Assembly (NCBI RefSeq): GCF_032854445.1
Contig: NC_088304.1
Location: 22,455,704-22,519,703 of the forward strand
DNA length: 64,000 bases
Reading direction: 5' to 3'
Source: Liolophura sinensis
Taxonomy: Eukaryota; Mollusca; Polyplacophora; Chitonida; Chitonidae
Shown here: positions 11,831 to 23,917 of the stretch, in pieces
How the letters are laid out: each line of letters starts with the position of its first letter
Numbering within the stretch: position 1 is the first letter of the stretch
Program-made: the position numbers and the translations under genes
Notes under the pieces: model-generated
Database searches by the model: none
Told to the model about the DNA's origin: nothing
What the model saw: the letters and a program-made list of their open reading frames with translations, nothing else

Positions 11831-14200
11831 TAAATATTATGAAATGCGGAAAAAAATGCAAAGCTTAAGACGAATAATGTATGAATTGTGAATAGACTGC
11901 TGAATGTTAAAAATTATTATAACTCCATGTTGAATTATGTGATGTTGCACCCAGCGATTTTATCTTGTGTAATTAGATACGTGGAAATGTTGAAAAAAAA
12001 AAAAAATGTTGATGAATTATCGTGTGAAAGTTTAAACATGTAGATGTCATGTAGATAAACTGGGTTTGTTATGCGTACTGAGCCTCTGTTGATCTATTAA
12101 CCTGGGAACATGGCTCAGGTGTGCTAAACATTTTGTTGACCAAAAAATGTTTCCTTGCTTATAAGTGCTCAAGAAAATTACCTGTGCCCTTAGGACATGC
12201 AGTGGCTTTGATTATTACTTATAACTCTTGTACAGAGATTTAACAGTCTTGTTAACAAATATATACGTGTGATGTAATTTGCAAATTTGGATCACACAGT
12301 CTTTTCTTCAGACATATTGTTCATTGCTTCTGTATTCTAAAAGATGTTTTGAGGCAGAGCTGTGATATAAAGAGGTTATTGAAGCCTGTGAAAACGTGTC
12401 AATCATGACTGCTTTGAATTTTACTATGTGCATGAATATAGATGTAGCATTTCATTGTGATAACTTTCTTAGGCCTCAACATTTTATGGACCACTAGAAA
12501 AAATGCTGTGGAAAAAAATAATGAAGCCAATATTTTTTGTATCCTCTTTTCTTTTTATTTGTTTGGATCAATAATACATATATAGTGTTATTTTTATAAT
12601 TAAATTTTATTGTTTTTCCCCTTATATATGAAGTGACTTGTTGAATCAAAACCTTAACAGAAGGTTGACATAATAAATCTATGTTAATATTTCTGACTGT
12701 AAAGTATCCATGAACAGCATTTATTTTGTTTAATTTATCGATGCCAAAGTCACAAGAACTATAAGTGTGCAGACATTTTAGCGACACTTTGTAACACTCT
12801 CCTCAATCAGTCACAATGTTTCGGAGATGTTGGCTATTTCAGTTTACAGTTTCCATCACTAAGTTAGGGAAACGATTGCTTCATTCCTGCTGTACTCACA
12901 GGATCACCTTCCACCTCCCACCTCCCTATTCTGTAGACCCCACCTCCACCCTGTCCACGGATGACATACTAGTTGGCCAACAGTAGGGTATACTGTCAGT
13001 CTGCTCATTTGGTTGGCCAACAGTGAGCTCACTGGTTGATCAGGCCTGAACACACTGGTTGATCAAAAGATTGCTCTGGTTGATCAAGAGTCAACACACT
13101 GGTTGGCCAGGAATCAATACTAGTTTATGGCCAGGAGTCAGTACACTAGTTGGTCAAGTATAAGGACATTGGTTGGCCAGGAGTTAGTACTGTGGTTGGC
13201 CAAGAGTCAGCTCACTGGTTGGCCAAGACTCTGAACACTGGGTGGTTAAGTGTCTGTATAATGGGTGGGGTCTGGTGTCTTCAACATGGCATTCCAGTGA
13301 GGCTGCACAATAAATATATATTAACCCCGGAATATTATATTTGTGGTAAGACTGCATCAATTAAAACTGCCCCCAAAATAATAGGATTACATGTGTAGCG
13401 AAGATGAAACACCTTACAAAGCCATCGTAATAGAATAGTTCACATCACAGACTGTTAGCTGGCCTTGATTTCACAGCCAAATAAGGCAGAGCATGGCTTA
13501 AAAGATTGATGTTTTTTTTAAAAATTCATACAGTTTAATTATAACATAATCTAAATTGGCAATAATACCTTTTTTCAAAGGCAGAACAAATATTTTAATT
13601 CCCCACAACTGAAGCGAAGAGCAAAAAGCATTTAAAAATCGGAGTGGTATTTTTTTGTGCGACTTCATGACAGCGCACGTGTATACTTCAGTTTGTGCTT
13701 AGTCAGCTGGGACACTACATTAGATAACGTTAATATTCGTAGTGTCCCAGGTTGCTGAACTAGTTCAGTTTGAGCTTTGTAAACACTAGTGACGCAAGCA
13801 CTAGTGTGTTGAAACAGTATCCGTTATTTACATGGAAAGAACAGTAGATAAACACCAAAAAGTATGCATTTGTTTACTGCAGTACAAGGGAATCCAAATG
13901 TATAAAATCCAGTGATTACAGATTGAAAAGCATTGATTTACCTCAAAAATAGGAGAAGGTAACAGGGTAAAAACAAAAAACAACATTTCAACAAGGCTGA
14001 TGGACAGTCGGCTGTAGGCATGTTGTAAATCGTCGTGTTGAAATGGCAAAATATGTTCATACAGAGTCACATGTTACCATTGTAATTGGAAGGCTGTAAT
14101 TCAACCTCGAATATCTACCGGCAAGAAATCAAACATCCGTACAGAAGGATCGTAAATCAAAATGCACTCACACCAATACAGAAGAATTGATCGAGGTCAC
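11831..14200. other. Intergenic region MVP to nucleoside hydrolase
   Basis: AT-rich, no credible coding exon. Holds the degenerate GGTTGGCC array, a perfect 12-bp inverted repeat (13707-13718 / 13739-13750, ctgggacactac) and a short copy of a dispersed motif (gcattccagtgaggctgcac, ~13290) also seen near 25405 and 44660. Confidence 0.6.
12960..13250 (+). repeat. Degenerate ~27-30 bp tandem repeat downstream of MVP
   Basis: About ten imperfect units containing actggttggccaggagtcag or tggttgatca. Intergenic. Confidence 0.7.
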
Positions 14201-14204
14201 AATA

Positions 14205-14280
14205 TTGATATCGTCGTCATATGACTGAAAAATTGTTGAGTACGACGTTAAACCCCAAGCACTCACTCACTCACTCACAA
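14205..14280 (+). mobile_element. 3' tail of second SINE family
   Basis: tcgtcgtcatatgactgaaa, aattgttgagtacgacg, ttaaaccccaagcactcact. Only the tail is present. Confidence 0.65.
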
Positions 14281-14281
14281 T

Positions 14282-16258
14282 ATTGATATAGCCTGGTGAA
14301 GATAACGCCTCACGTTTTCACGCGCTACTTCATTATCAAACAGAGTTATCCCCCCTTAGTCCTCTTACCGGAAGTAGTGTGGTTGCGTCTAGTATATGCT
14401 TTCTGAAGATTGCACCAGATAGCGACTGTAATGCAAGTCTGCCTCGAGTTAACTAAGGCTTTATGCTGCTTGCGTAATGCAGTTAAATCCATGAAATGGA
14501 TTATAACTTACAGATGTGTACTAAAGTACCTTTACTTTTTCCTGTGCATGTGGCACTCATCGTCGGTTGACTCGCGAGGCTTCACAATGACAAATGAGGT
14601 TGCGGTTTCGAATCCAGCTCCTGGTGTACAGGATGCGATTTTGAGTGAAGTGGAGTGTGTCAGGTCCTTGGTGAATGGTGGGACTTTTCTCAACCAAGTT
14701 TTAAAATTACAATATTATCCAAATATGCGTCCAAATATATTCCTCAAACAACAGTCAGTACTGTACTATTGGCTAGAATGACGTATTCAAATATTCCTTA
14801 ATTAACCAACTGTCGGTGTACTCAGACTATGAAAACAGCATGGTTGCCAGGGCTCCACCCTCATAATTAAGTATCATGTGATGTGGCGGTTTGTCTTTTA
14901 ATTGTTAGCACATATGAGGAGTGGATCAGGGGATTTAACTGAGGATTCCCAGCCCTTCTTGCTCTCACTGTTTATGGGAGCCTTGGTGACAATGATCGGT
15001 TGACAATGCTTGTGTGACCATTTCCCATTCAGGTGTATTGGGTTTTCTCAGAGAACAGTCTCATTGTGTTAGAACATTTCTGATCAGACGGAATAATGTG
15101 TGAAAATGCCTCACCTAAATCAGATGGTCTCGTGGTATACATGTCTTCCACCCAATATGACATGCCAAACCGGTATGTCACTGTGGGCAAACTCTTAGTA
15201 ACTTGCCAAGATATGTTTAATTAAACCGGTCACTCTATCAGTTTCCTCCACCCATAAATGTGACCGCCATCTCATCGCCATAAAATGTTCTTGATTATGT
15301 CATTAAACAATGATCAAGTAAATAAAATCCTATACCTAAGTTATGGGTGGACAATCACATACTCCTTCCTTTTCAGCTCACCTTACAAAGGAAGGAGAGG
15401 TATTGTGAGAGGGGGATGGCATGCTTGTCGGTGGTGGTGTTGGTGGTGGTGTCAGTGTTGGTGTCCCATTTGGTTAAAGTTTATGGCCAGTCACAGGGTA
15501 GCAGTGGCCACCCATAGTACACAGATAGCAAATAATCAGCAGCGATTTGCATATCAAAGACTAAGGAAGCCTTTTACCTCCTAGCTCAACGTTTTGTTTA
15601 GCTATTCACAAGGTTGCAGTTGCCTCCCATAGTACATAGATTACCAAATGCAGTTCGCGATTTGCATTTCAAGGACTCTGTGGTGAAGTTGTGCACTATA
15701 AAAAAAAAAAAACTCCCTACAGCATCTTTTACCAGGACAATAATTTACAAAACTCCATAACATGAAGTCACTGCTCTGCAATCTTTACGCATACCATTAA
15801 CAATCATAGTCGTGACAGTACAGCAATTTTGGTCTTTCTTATTGATTTAATGGCAAGATTTTTAATTGCAATATATAATTAGAGGATAATATCTGTGTAT
15901 GAAAGTGCCGGTCGTTCTATATGTACCTTTTTGGGGTCAATGTTTGAATGTATCAGATGACTTGTACATTGTGCAGTTTTACAAGCTGCTCAATCAGGTG
16001 AGCTGGCGGTATACTTGGAATGCCTTGTTTTAATTGTGAAAAACAAGTAATTGTAGGCCTGCCCACTGCACCAGTGATCCATGCCTGCAAGAAATTAGTC
16101 CGGCTTGGAAAATTTACATCATGTGCTAAATGCTGCTCTTAGCTAAATAATTTAAACTGTCAATATGAAAACTTGGACAAAAAAAAGTATTTTTACCTCA
16201 AACTTAAATACTGAAAACATGTGAAAACTAGTGTGTGCTGATAGCTATGTATTTTCAG
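14282..16258. other. Upstream region / presumed 5' UTR intron of nucleoside hydrolase
   Basis: Contains the ETS-type site at 14368 and ends in the acceptor at 16257-16258. A gtggtggtgttggtggtggt run lies near 15425. No coding exon recognised. Confidence 0.5.
14368..14375 (+). promoter_or_regulatory. ETS-type CCGGAAGT site, possible TSS region for nucleoside hydrolase
   Basis: CCGGAAGT (in cttaCCGGAAGTagtgtgg) is the core bound by ETS factors and is common at TATA-less housekeeping promoters. It lies 1.9 kb upstream of the coding start and could serve a non-coding first exon. Assignment is a guess from position only. Confidence 0.2.
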
Positions 16259-16274
16259 ATTACCGGTACGCAAG

Positions 16275-19200
16275 ATGTCTGGTGAGATGGGGGATAAAAA
16301 GATGAAGATGATAATAGATGTAGACACTGGAATTGATGATGCCCAGGCTATAATGATGGCAGTATCTAGGCAGGATGTTGACGTGATTGGCATCACATGT
16401 GTCTCTGGGAATGTGGGAATCGACCAAGTCTGTGTGAACACTTTGCGGGTGCTAAAATTCTGCAATAGATTAGATGTGAGAGAGATGGTTGATTTGTATT
16501 ATAAGTAGTCAACTTTAAAATGTGACAGCTTCAGCTAAATGGTGATATATATGTAGTGATTCTGTGTGTACAAATTATAATTAGTCAAAGATTGGTATTA
16601 GTTTGCAGTCAGCTTTCCAAAATGACTTGTCTGCATTTCAAGCTTCTAATATTCCATTATCATTTCTTAGCTGCCTCAGCTGATGTACAGAGCCACCCAC
16701 ACACCACTGGCTCACCACAGGCACACCACTGGCTCACCACAGACATACTACTGGCTCACCACAGACATACTACTGGCTCCCTACAGACATTCCACTGGCT
16801 CACCACAGACATACCACTGGCTCACCACAGACATACCATTGGCTCACCACAGACATACCACTGGCCACTGGCTCACCACAGACATACTACTGGCTCACCA
16901 TAGCCACACCACAGACACTCCATGGGTATGTTACAAACACAGAATAGACAAGCTACATGTTAACTACAGGCACATCACTGTCTCACCACTGGAACACCAG
17001 TAGCTCACCACAGACACACCATAGACACACTAAAGGCGCACCACAGGTACGTAATGATCACAACACAGGCTACTACAAGCACACCAAAGGCTCACTACAG
17101 GTACGCCACAAATTAATACCAGGCTAAACACGTACACCACAGGCTCACCACTGGATCACCACCAGCACACCACATACTGACCACAGGCACACCATGGCTC
17201 ACCATGATCACAATACAGGCACACCACTGGCTCACCACAGACACACCACAGGTTCATGACCAAAAACCACAGATACAGCATGAACACACCACTGACTCAC
17301 CACAGACACCACTGGCTCACCACATGCACACAACTGGCTCTCCACAGGCAGACAACAGACACTCTACAGGCACACTATTTGCTCTTCACGGGGAGATCAC
17401 AGGATTATCAGTGGCTCACAACAGTACACACCACAGGCGCCATGGCTGAGTAGGCTACACAGTTGTCTATTTCACACTTATATAAGGGTCGTTACTTCTG
17501 ATGTGTCCCAATGTCAGTCTTGACAGGGCATCTGGGTGTACATGTGATTGATTGACAGTGAACATTCATCACATGTTGTGCTTTCCCCTCTACAGATACC
17601 AGTTTTCAAAGGGGCGGCCAGCCCCTTCATCGTGGAGGGTAGCTTGTCTCAAGCCCGATACCATCATGGTAATGACGGGCTTGGGGATGTTCCAGATATT
17701 TCACCTGTTCCACCTGGCCCCAGCCTCCTCCAATCACAGGGAGCAGTGCAAGCCTTGCTGGAACTGACCAATCAACATCCAGGTAAGAAGCCACACAGAG
17801 AAAAAATTCAGAATGTAATTTCAACAGGAATGAAAAACTATCAGATTTCAAGAAGGAATTTGAGAAGAAAATCTGAGCTAAAATATAAGCAGATTAAGTG
17901 TAGTTACATGTTTAAATGTTTAAATGGTCATGGGTTCAATGTACATTGGAACATCAAGGGACCACAATTTCTTGATTATGTTACTGGCCAGTTTTGAAAA
18001 ATTTGAACCATGTAGATTCTGTGTTAGTTGTGTGCATTCGTGAAAGAAAATAAGACACCTCTCAGAACAAATGTTGAATGACATTCAGTGAATTTTACAT
18101 TCAGTGAAAATTTTGTAATTACTAAACTGGTGAAGTAATTTCCCTATTCTTTTGCTAATGCATCAGGAAGAGGTCTTGGGCTTATCAAGCAGAGGTTGTG
18201 GTCATTCATATAAAGCTGCAGACATTAAAGTGGAAACTACCAACGAAAGCTAAAAGAAAAATTTATCTACATCCTTGAAGAGAACTGCAAATTTTTTGGG
18301 TCTGAAACTGAATGTTATCAGGGTACAAGGGGCCTCCGTGCCTCTGTTAACGACCCAGGAGCCTATCACCAATGCGGTCCCTTTGAATTCAAGTCCAGCT
18401 CATGTCGGCTTCCTCTCCAGCCGTATGTGGGAAGGTCTTCCAGCAACCTGCGGATGGTCGTGGGTTTCCCCCGGGCTCTGTTCAGTTTCTACCCACCATA
18501 ATGCTGGCTGCCGTTGTATGAGTGAAATATTCTTGAGTACGGCGTAAAACACCAATCAAATAAATAAATAAATCAAATCAGGTTACACGTGGTTTCCACA
18601 TATATGTTTTTTCTATGATTTTCTATGCAGGTATGCAAGCCATGTGATTACACACAAAGAACTTAATCAAGTGTAACGGGAGCAGCTTTCCAGTGCTTAT
18701 ACTACCATTAGCAAGAGGGAATTTCCCTTTAGCTCAGTTAGTAGAGTGCTGGACGTCAGCTGCAGAGACCCGAGTTCAAATCATTGTATGACCCACATAG
18801 TGAAATCCTTCAACCATTACACAAGCGCCACCCTGGTTTTCACTGTGGCAATTTTGTACACATGTGATTAATGTTCTTCTGTATCAGAAGAGTGCAGAAT
18901 GTTTTTTCCTTACAATATTACATTGGATGATTGTAAATATTTGTGTTAAAAATACTCAGTGAATTATTTTCACATGCCAGTCGCTGTGAGTTCAAGTCCT
19001 GCTCATGTTGGCTTCCTCCCAGGCCGTAAGTGGGAAGGTCTGGCAACAACCTGTGGATGGTCATGGGTTTTCCCCGGGCTCTGCCCGTTTTCCTCCCACC
19101 ATAATGCTGGCAACCATCATATAAGTGAAATATTCTTGAGCACGATGGAAAACACCAATCAAATAAATAAATAAAATATTTTCGCACGCAAAACTCCCAC

Positions 19201-22200
19201 CATCTTATACAACCATAGGAGACACCTGTTTTGAAAATCAAAAGCACTGGAGTTCACCTTTAAAACTGTTTTTTCCTTCATACTTTTTTTATGGCTATCC
19301 TGTTATGACATATATTTGTTTACTTCGTTAGCATCTGGTATAATACTGAAACAATGTAACACAGAAGAGTCGATGATTCTTTTTTTTTTCTCTGCAGGGG
19401 AGATAACTCTAGTGGCACTGGCACCTCTCACAAACATAGCCCTAGCAGTGAAGTTGGATGCAGGCTTTGGTAGAAGACTAAAGCACATGGTTATAATGGG
19501 GGGGAACATTGAAGGTAAAATGCTGTTCTTTGAGTGAGTGAGTGCTTGGGGTTTAACGTCGTACTCTGTTCTTTGAAGAATTGTTTGAAACAGTTCCATG
19601 TGTTGTTATCTATATATTTTTCCTGTGCTTGTAGAATTGCTTTTACTTTGTTTTACAAGCATATACCCTCTGTACATAACCTTAAATTTGTGTCAGTTTT
19701 ATAGTCTGGCTGTAGACTTCCACAACTATTTTCAAAGCTTTGGTGCTAGTCCAAATTGGCTTTGTTGTCATTGTACTTTCAACCCCTTGCTGATATGTCT
19801 GTAAAAAGATTTATTGTTACCAGACTGAAGTAGAGTCCATTATCACCTGACTGAAATAGACTTGATCATCACCTGAGTGATGTGACTCCATTGTTACCTG
19901 ACAGAAATAGCCACCACCATTAACCAACTGAAATAGACTAGTTTTTACTTGACTGAAATAGACTCCACAATTACATGATGAAACAGTGCCAGACTGAAAT
20001 AGATAGTAAAGTTTCATTACCTGATTTAAATAGACTGCATCATTACCTGACTGAAACAGACTCCCTTATTTCCAGACTGAAATAGTCTCCATCATTATCG
20101 GACAGAAATAGATCCCAATATTACCTGACTGAAACAGACTTCATCGTTACTTGATTGAAAGATTCCATTATTACCTGACTGAAGAAGACGACATCATTAC
20201 TTGACTGAAGTAGATTCCATTATTACCTGACTTACAAGAATGCCACCATTACCATTACCACCATTATTACAGTGTAATGAAATACACTGTGTCATTACCT
20301 GATCGAAAGACTCCACCATTACCTGACTCAAGTAGACTCCATCGTTACCTGACAGAAATTGTCGCCACCATTAGATGACGGACTCTCTTATTTCCAGACT
20401 GAAATAGACTCCATCATTATTGGACTGAAATAGACCACATCATTATTGGACTGAAATAGATTCCATCATTACCAGATTGAGTTTGCATTATTACATGTAA
20501 GATCCCATTATTACATGAGGGTGCCTCTGTGCCTCAGTTGGTTAGCGCACTAGCGCAGTGTAATGACCTGGGAGCCTCTCACCAATACGGTCGCTGTGAG
20601 CTTCCTCTCCGGCCAGCAACCATGCAACCTGTGGATGGTTGTGGCTTTCCCCCAGGCTCTGTCCAGTTTCCTCCCACCATAATGCTGGCCCCCTTCATAT
20701 AAGGGAAATATTCTTGAGTATGGCGTAAAACACCAATCAGACAAATAAATCAAATAAATTATTACATGACTGAAGAAGATGACATCATTACTTGACTGAA
20801 ATAGACTCCGTTCTTGCCTGACTGAAGTAGACTCATTACGTGATTGAAAGACTCCACAGTTACCTGACTGAAATAAAACTTTCATAACCTAACTGAAATA
20901 AACGGCATCATTACCTGACTGAACAGACTTCCTCATTTCCAGACTGAAATAGACTGCATCATTACCTGATTCCATCATTACCTGATTGAATTAGACTCCA
21001 TTATTGCCTGATTGAGAGATTCTATCATTACCTGACTGAAATAGACTCCATCATTACCTGACTTAAATACTTTCCATCATTACCTTACTGGAAGATTGTA
21101 TTGTGAGTAGACTGAAACAGATTCCATTACTAAAAAACTGAAATGAACTCCATTATTACCTGACCGAAACAGGCTCAGAGTCAGTGTCTGGAATGGCAGC
21201 ATTACACCTGTATATCTTAGTTGTTGTCTTATTATTTTCACAGGACGTGGAAATGTGAGTAGTGCCTGTGCTGAATTTAACTTTTTCTCGGACCCTGAGG
21301 GTGCCTATATTACCCTGCGTGAACTGGGCTGCCCCATCTCCCTGGTGGCCTGGGAGACCTGCCTACACAACGCCCTCAGCTGGGTATGTCATGGTAATCC
21401 TTTGCAGATGTGCGAAATCATTTTCTTGAAACTGAAATGTTTCTCAGGTTAACAGGCTTAGTCTGATACAATGGACATGTTAAATATTTATTTATTTATT
21501 TGATTGGTGTTTTACGCCGTACTGAAGAATATTTCACTTACACGACGGCGGTCAGCATTATGCTGGGTGGAAACCGGGCATAAAACCCAAGGCAGTCTGC
21601 AGGTTGCTGACAGACCTTCCCAGGTATGGCCGGAGAGGAAGGGAGTTGTTAAAAAAAAAGTAAACAAAACGCAGCTTATGTATCAGTTGGTAGACACGGG
21701 ATATTCCAAAGAGATCAGCAGTTTTCGAATACCCCATATATCGGTGTACCCCATACATACGTGTACATGTCATTATTTTAATGTGAAATGAAATATAACT
21801 AGTATATGTAAAATTAGATTCTTGGGTTTAGTTGTGCATAGAAAAAGCAGTCGGTAGACAACTCCCAAATGTGTTTTAGAGGAAAGTTCTGTGTGGAATT
21901 ATCCGATTTTTTATGCAGCCATATTTAAGCACTATTACACTAAAGAACTTCCGTACGTGGGAAGATCTGTCAGCAACCTGCGGATGGTCGTGGCTTTCCC
22001 CAGGGCTCTACCCGGTTTTATCCCACCATAATGCTGGCCGCTGTTGTATAAGTGAAATATTCTTGAATGCGGTGTAAAACACGAATCAAATAAATAAATA
22101 AATAAGGAAGTTTAAGGTAACAAAAGCCAGATTAGGAGCTTCTTCCTGTAGAATCGCCACGATATGCCTGAAATATTGCCGGTGGCTTTAAGCCATAATC

Positions 22201-23028
22201 ATTAATGCTTCCTATAGACTGATGAAGATGAATATCACATTTTACCCTGTATCTGTCCATTGTAAAAACAATTTACACAGAGAAGTACATTTCCTGTTCA
22301 TGTACAGTATGATTACAGATCGACATTGATTAAAGAAAATTTTGCCAACAGCAGACAAATACATAATGTGTTCTAGAACTGAAGACCAGTGTCCGTCATC
22401 ACAAAACGAAATTCGCAAAAATTCAATATTTCGTTAAATGCCATGTTTGCTTTCAGTGTTTTTATTATTTATTTTTTTTAGTTTTATGTCACTTATGTAA
22501 GAGAATTTGTTTTCAAATTGTGGTGACTGTATGATTGTTTGTAATTTGCTGAAAACTGTCAAATATCAGTTAGAGAAGGGCTCTGGGAAACTGCTATATG
22601 ATCATAAAATGTTTTTTTTTTATATTATTTTTCAGCCAGTAGAAAATTGCTTGTATTTATTCACACTTTACTCAGCATTATCCTGTTAATGTTGACAGGA
22701 CTGGTTTGATCAGTGGAAGACTACAGACACACCCAAGGCAAGGTTCAACTTCTGCATTATAAAAAATGGAGTGAACAGAATACGCAATGTACTGAAAATT
22801 CTGAGGTACAGGTCATGTGACCCTGTTGCCATGGCAGTTGCTGTGGACAGCAGCCTCGTTCTGGAGTCAGAGACAATGTTTTGCACAGTAGAACTGCAGG
22901 GAAAGGTCACTAGAGGTCAGATGGTTGTGGACTGGCAGAACAGCATGGGGGGAATTCCCAATGTGACAGTGGTTACCAAAATTGACCTGGAAAGATTTGC
23001 CAAATTAATGGAAACTATGTTGCTATGA
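16275..23028 (+). CDS. Nucleoside hydrolase (inosine-uridine preferring family)
   Basis: Hydrolyses the N-glycosidic bond of ribonucleosides to base plus ribose, in nucleoside salvage; substrate preference cannot be told from sequence. Five exons join in frame to 324 aa plus stop: 16275-16475, 17596-17782, 19398-19514, 21244-21383, 22699-23028. Length fits the family. The N-terminal Ca2+/ribose-binding motif is DVDTGIDDAQAI (residues 15-26, with Asp15, Asp21 and Asp22). LAPLTN lies near 137-142, MGGNIEGRGN near 163-172 followed by an acidic AEFN, and CDPVAMAVAVD near 255-265. Cys255 sits where group I enzymes have the catalytic His; from memory, Cys here marks a separate subgroup that includes metazoan members. 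The start is the first ATG after an acceptor at 16257-16258, so a non-coding 5' exon probably exists upstream. Mammals lack this enzyme, so it is typical of invertebrates. Introns 1 and 3 contain minisatellites. Confidence 0.93.
16680..17445 (+). repeat. 22-bp tandem repeat in nucleoside hydrolase intron 1
   Basis: Unit ggctcaccacagacatacca plus ct. The first ~10 copies are regular and the rest decay to CACACCACAGG-type units. Because 22 is not a multiple of 3, all three frames cycle, giving spurious Thr/His/Gln-rich frames. Confidence 0.9.
18329..18575 (+). mobile_element. tRNA-derived SINE, shortened head
   Basis: Begins ggggcctccgtgcctctg but lacks ~20 bases between the A-box and the conserved gacccaggagcc. 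The rest is full length with an (AAAT)n tail. In nucleoside hydrolase intron 2. Confidence 0.8.
18722..18870 (+). mobile_element. Second tRNA-derived SINE type (fragment)
   Basis: tttccctttagctcagttag...gacccgagttcaaatc looks like a tRNA head (A-box TAGCTCAGTTAGTAGAG, B-box GAGTTCAAATC). The downstream body (acaagcgccaccctggttttcac) differs from the common SINE. It cannot be a working tRNA: no acceptor stem closes. Confidence 0.5.
18972..19177 (+). mobile_element. tRNA-derived SINE, 5' truncated
   Basis: Starts inside the tRNA-related head (cagtcgctgtgagttcaagt) and runs through the conserved body to the caccaatcaaataaataaat tail. Confidence 0.8.
19812..21180 (+). repeat. ~26-bp degenerate tandem repeat in nucleoside hydrolase intron 3
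   Basis: Unit attacctgactgaaatagac plus tccatc, some 40 imperfect copies. Split by the SINE at 20519-20757. Confidence 0.88.
20519..20757 (+). mobile_element. tRNA-derived SINE inside the 26-bp array
   Basis: Head (gggtgcctctgtgcctcagttggttagcgc), body and (AAAT)n tail are present, with a deletion after the B-box region. It interrupts the 26-bp tandem array, whose units resume at once (attacatgactgaag), so the array is older than the insertion. Confidence 0.85.
21485..21650 (-). mobile_element. SINE 3' part, reverse orientation
   Basis: Reads (ATTT)n, gattggtgttttacgccgta, ctgaagaatatttcac, cggcggtcagcattatgctg, ending at ccggagaggaa. This is the reverse complement of the common SINE body; the head is missing. 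Confidence 0.8.
21945..22105 (+). mobile_element. SINE, 5' truncated
   Basis: Begins near ttccgtacgtgggaagatct and continues to gtaaaacacgaatcaaataa. tRNA head absent. Confidence 0.75.
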
Positions 23029-23635
23029 CATGGGGTGTCAATTTATGCAGAAGAATTTACTGTTGGAGTTACTGGGTTTTGCCAGACAACCATAACATTT
23101 TATCAGATATTTATGCAGAAATGTTTTCCATATTTGTCTTTCATTGTCACAGGTGTGGGTTCAAATGTAGCATTAGAGAGAGAATATGTGGCTTAACTCG
23201 TTCTCACTGCCCTGGTGACAACAAACAGCCAACCGCGCACATATGTTCAGCAAAGACCACTTGTCTTCCACCGTTAAGTCAGTTGTTACTTGTTAGCCAA
23301 AGAAAGGTCATTGTTTTTCACTGGGCACTTAGGTTTCTCACTGGGTACTCAGATTTTTCCAACCATAGCACTGTTATACAGGTCATCTTTTGGTAAATTT
23401 GAGTATGTATTTTTTTTCAGTAGGGAATTCAAAAATATATATGTATATACCTACAGATAAGCCTTATCAATATTAATCGTTAGGTGACTTCATCATGTTA
23501 ATAGGTACATGTAATGCTTTCTTTGTTACATGATTGGATGTCATCAGTTGTTCACCTGTACGCCTATGGTAATTAAGTTTAGTCCATGTTAGGATTGCAG
23601 TTTTTTCAAACAGGTAAACTCAAATACGCACCGCA

Positions 23636-23800
23636 GCTCATGCTGGCTTTCTCTCCGTTGGTACTGGGAAGATTTGCCATCAAACTGCGGATGGTCGTGG
23701 GTTCCCATGGACTTTGTCATGTTTCCTCCCACCACAATGCTGGCCGCCGTCCTATAAGTGAAATATTATTGAATACAGCGTAAGACATCAATCGAATGAA
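23636..23800 (+). mobile_element. SINE, 5' truncated and diverged
   Basis: Shows catgctggctttctctccg, actgcggatggtcgtgg, ctcccaccacaatgctggcc and gtgaaatattattgaatac. Probably within the 3' UTR of the nucleoside hydrolase. Confidence 0.7.
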
Positions 23801-23911
23801 TACAGAAATCTGATGTGGACTGATAAATACCTTTTTCAGACTTAACTTTGAAGATTGTTCATTGTCCATCTTTTAAAACCAGAAAATGGAGGATAACACG
23901 CTACCGAAATG

Positions 23912-23917
23912 AATAAA
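23912..23917 (+). terminator. Candidate polyadenylation signal of nucleoside hydrolase
   Basis: First clear AATAAA after the stop codon at 23028 (gaaatgAATAAAacg), with another at 23980-23985. This implies a 3' UTR near 0.9 kb that includes a partial SINE at 23636-23800. A non-canonical earlier signal cannot be excluded. Confidence 0.3.

Noticed and set aside
18722-18795. A tRNA gene
   Set aside because: A- and B-box are recognisable but the acceptor and anticodon stems do not pair; it is a SINE head or tRNA relic.
23025-23396. 123-codon frame overlapping the end of the nucleoside hydrolase
   Set aside because: Different frame, starts within the final codons, no recognisable domain; probably 3' UTR.
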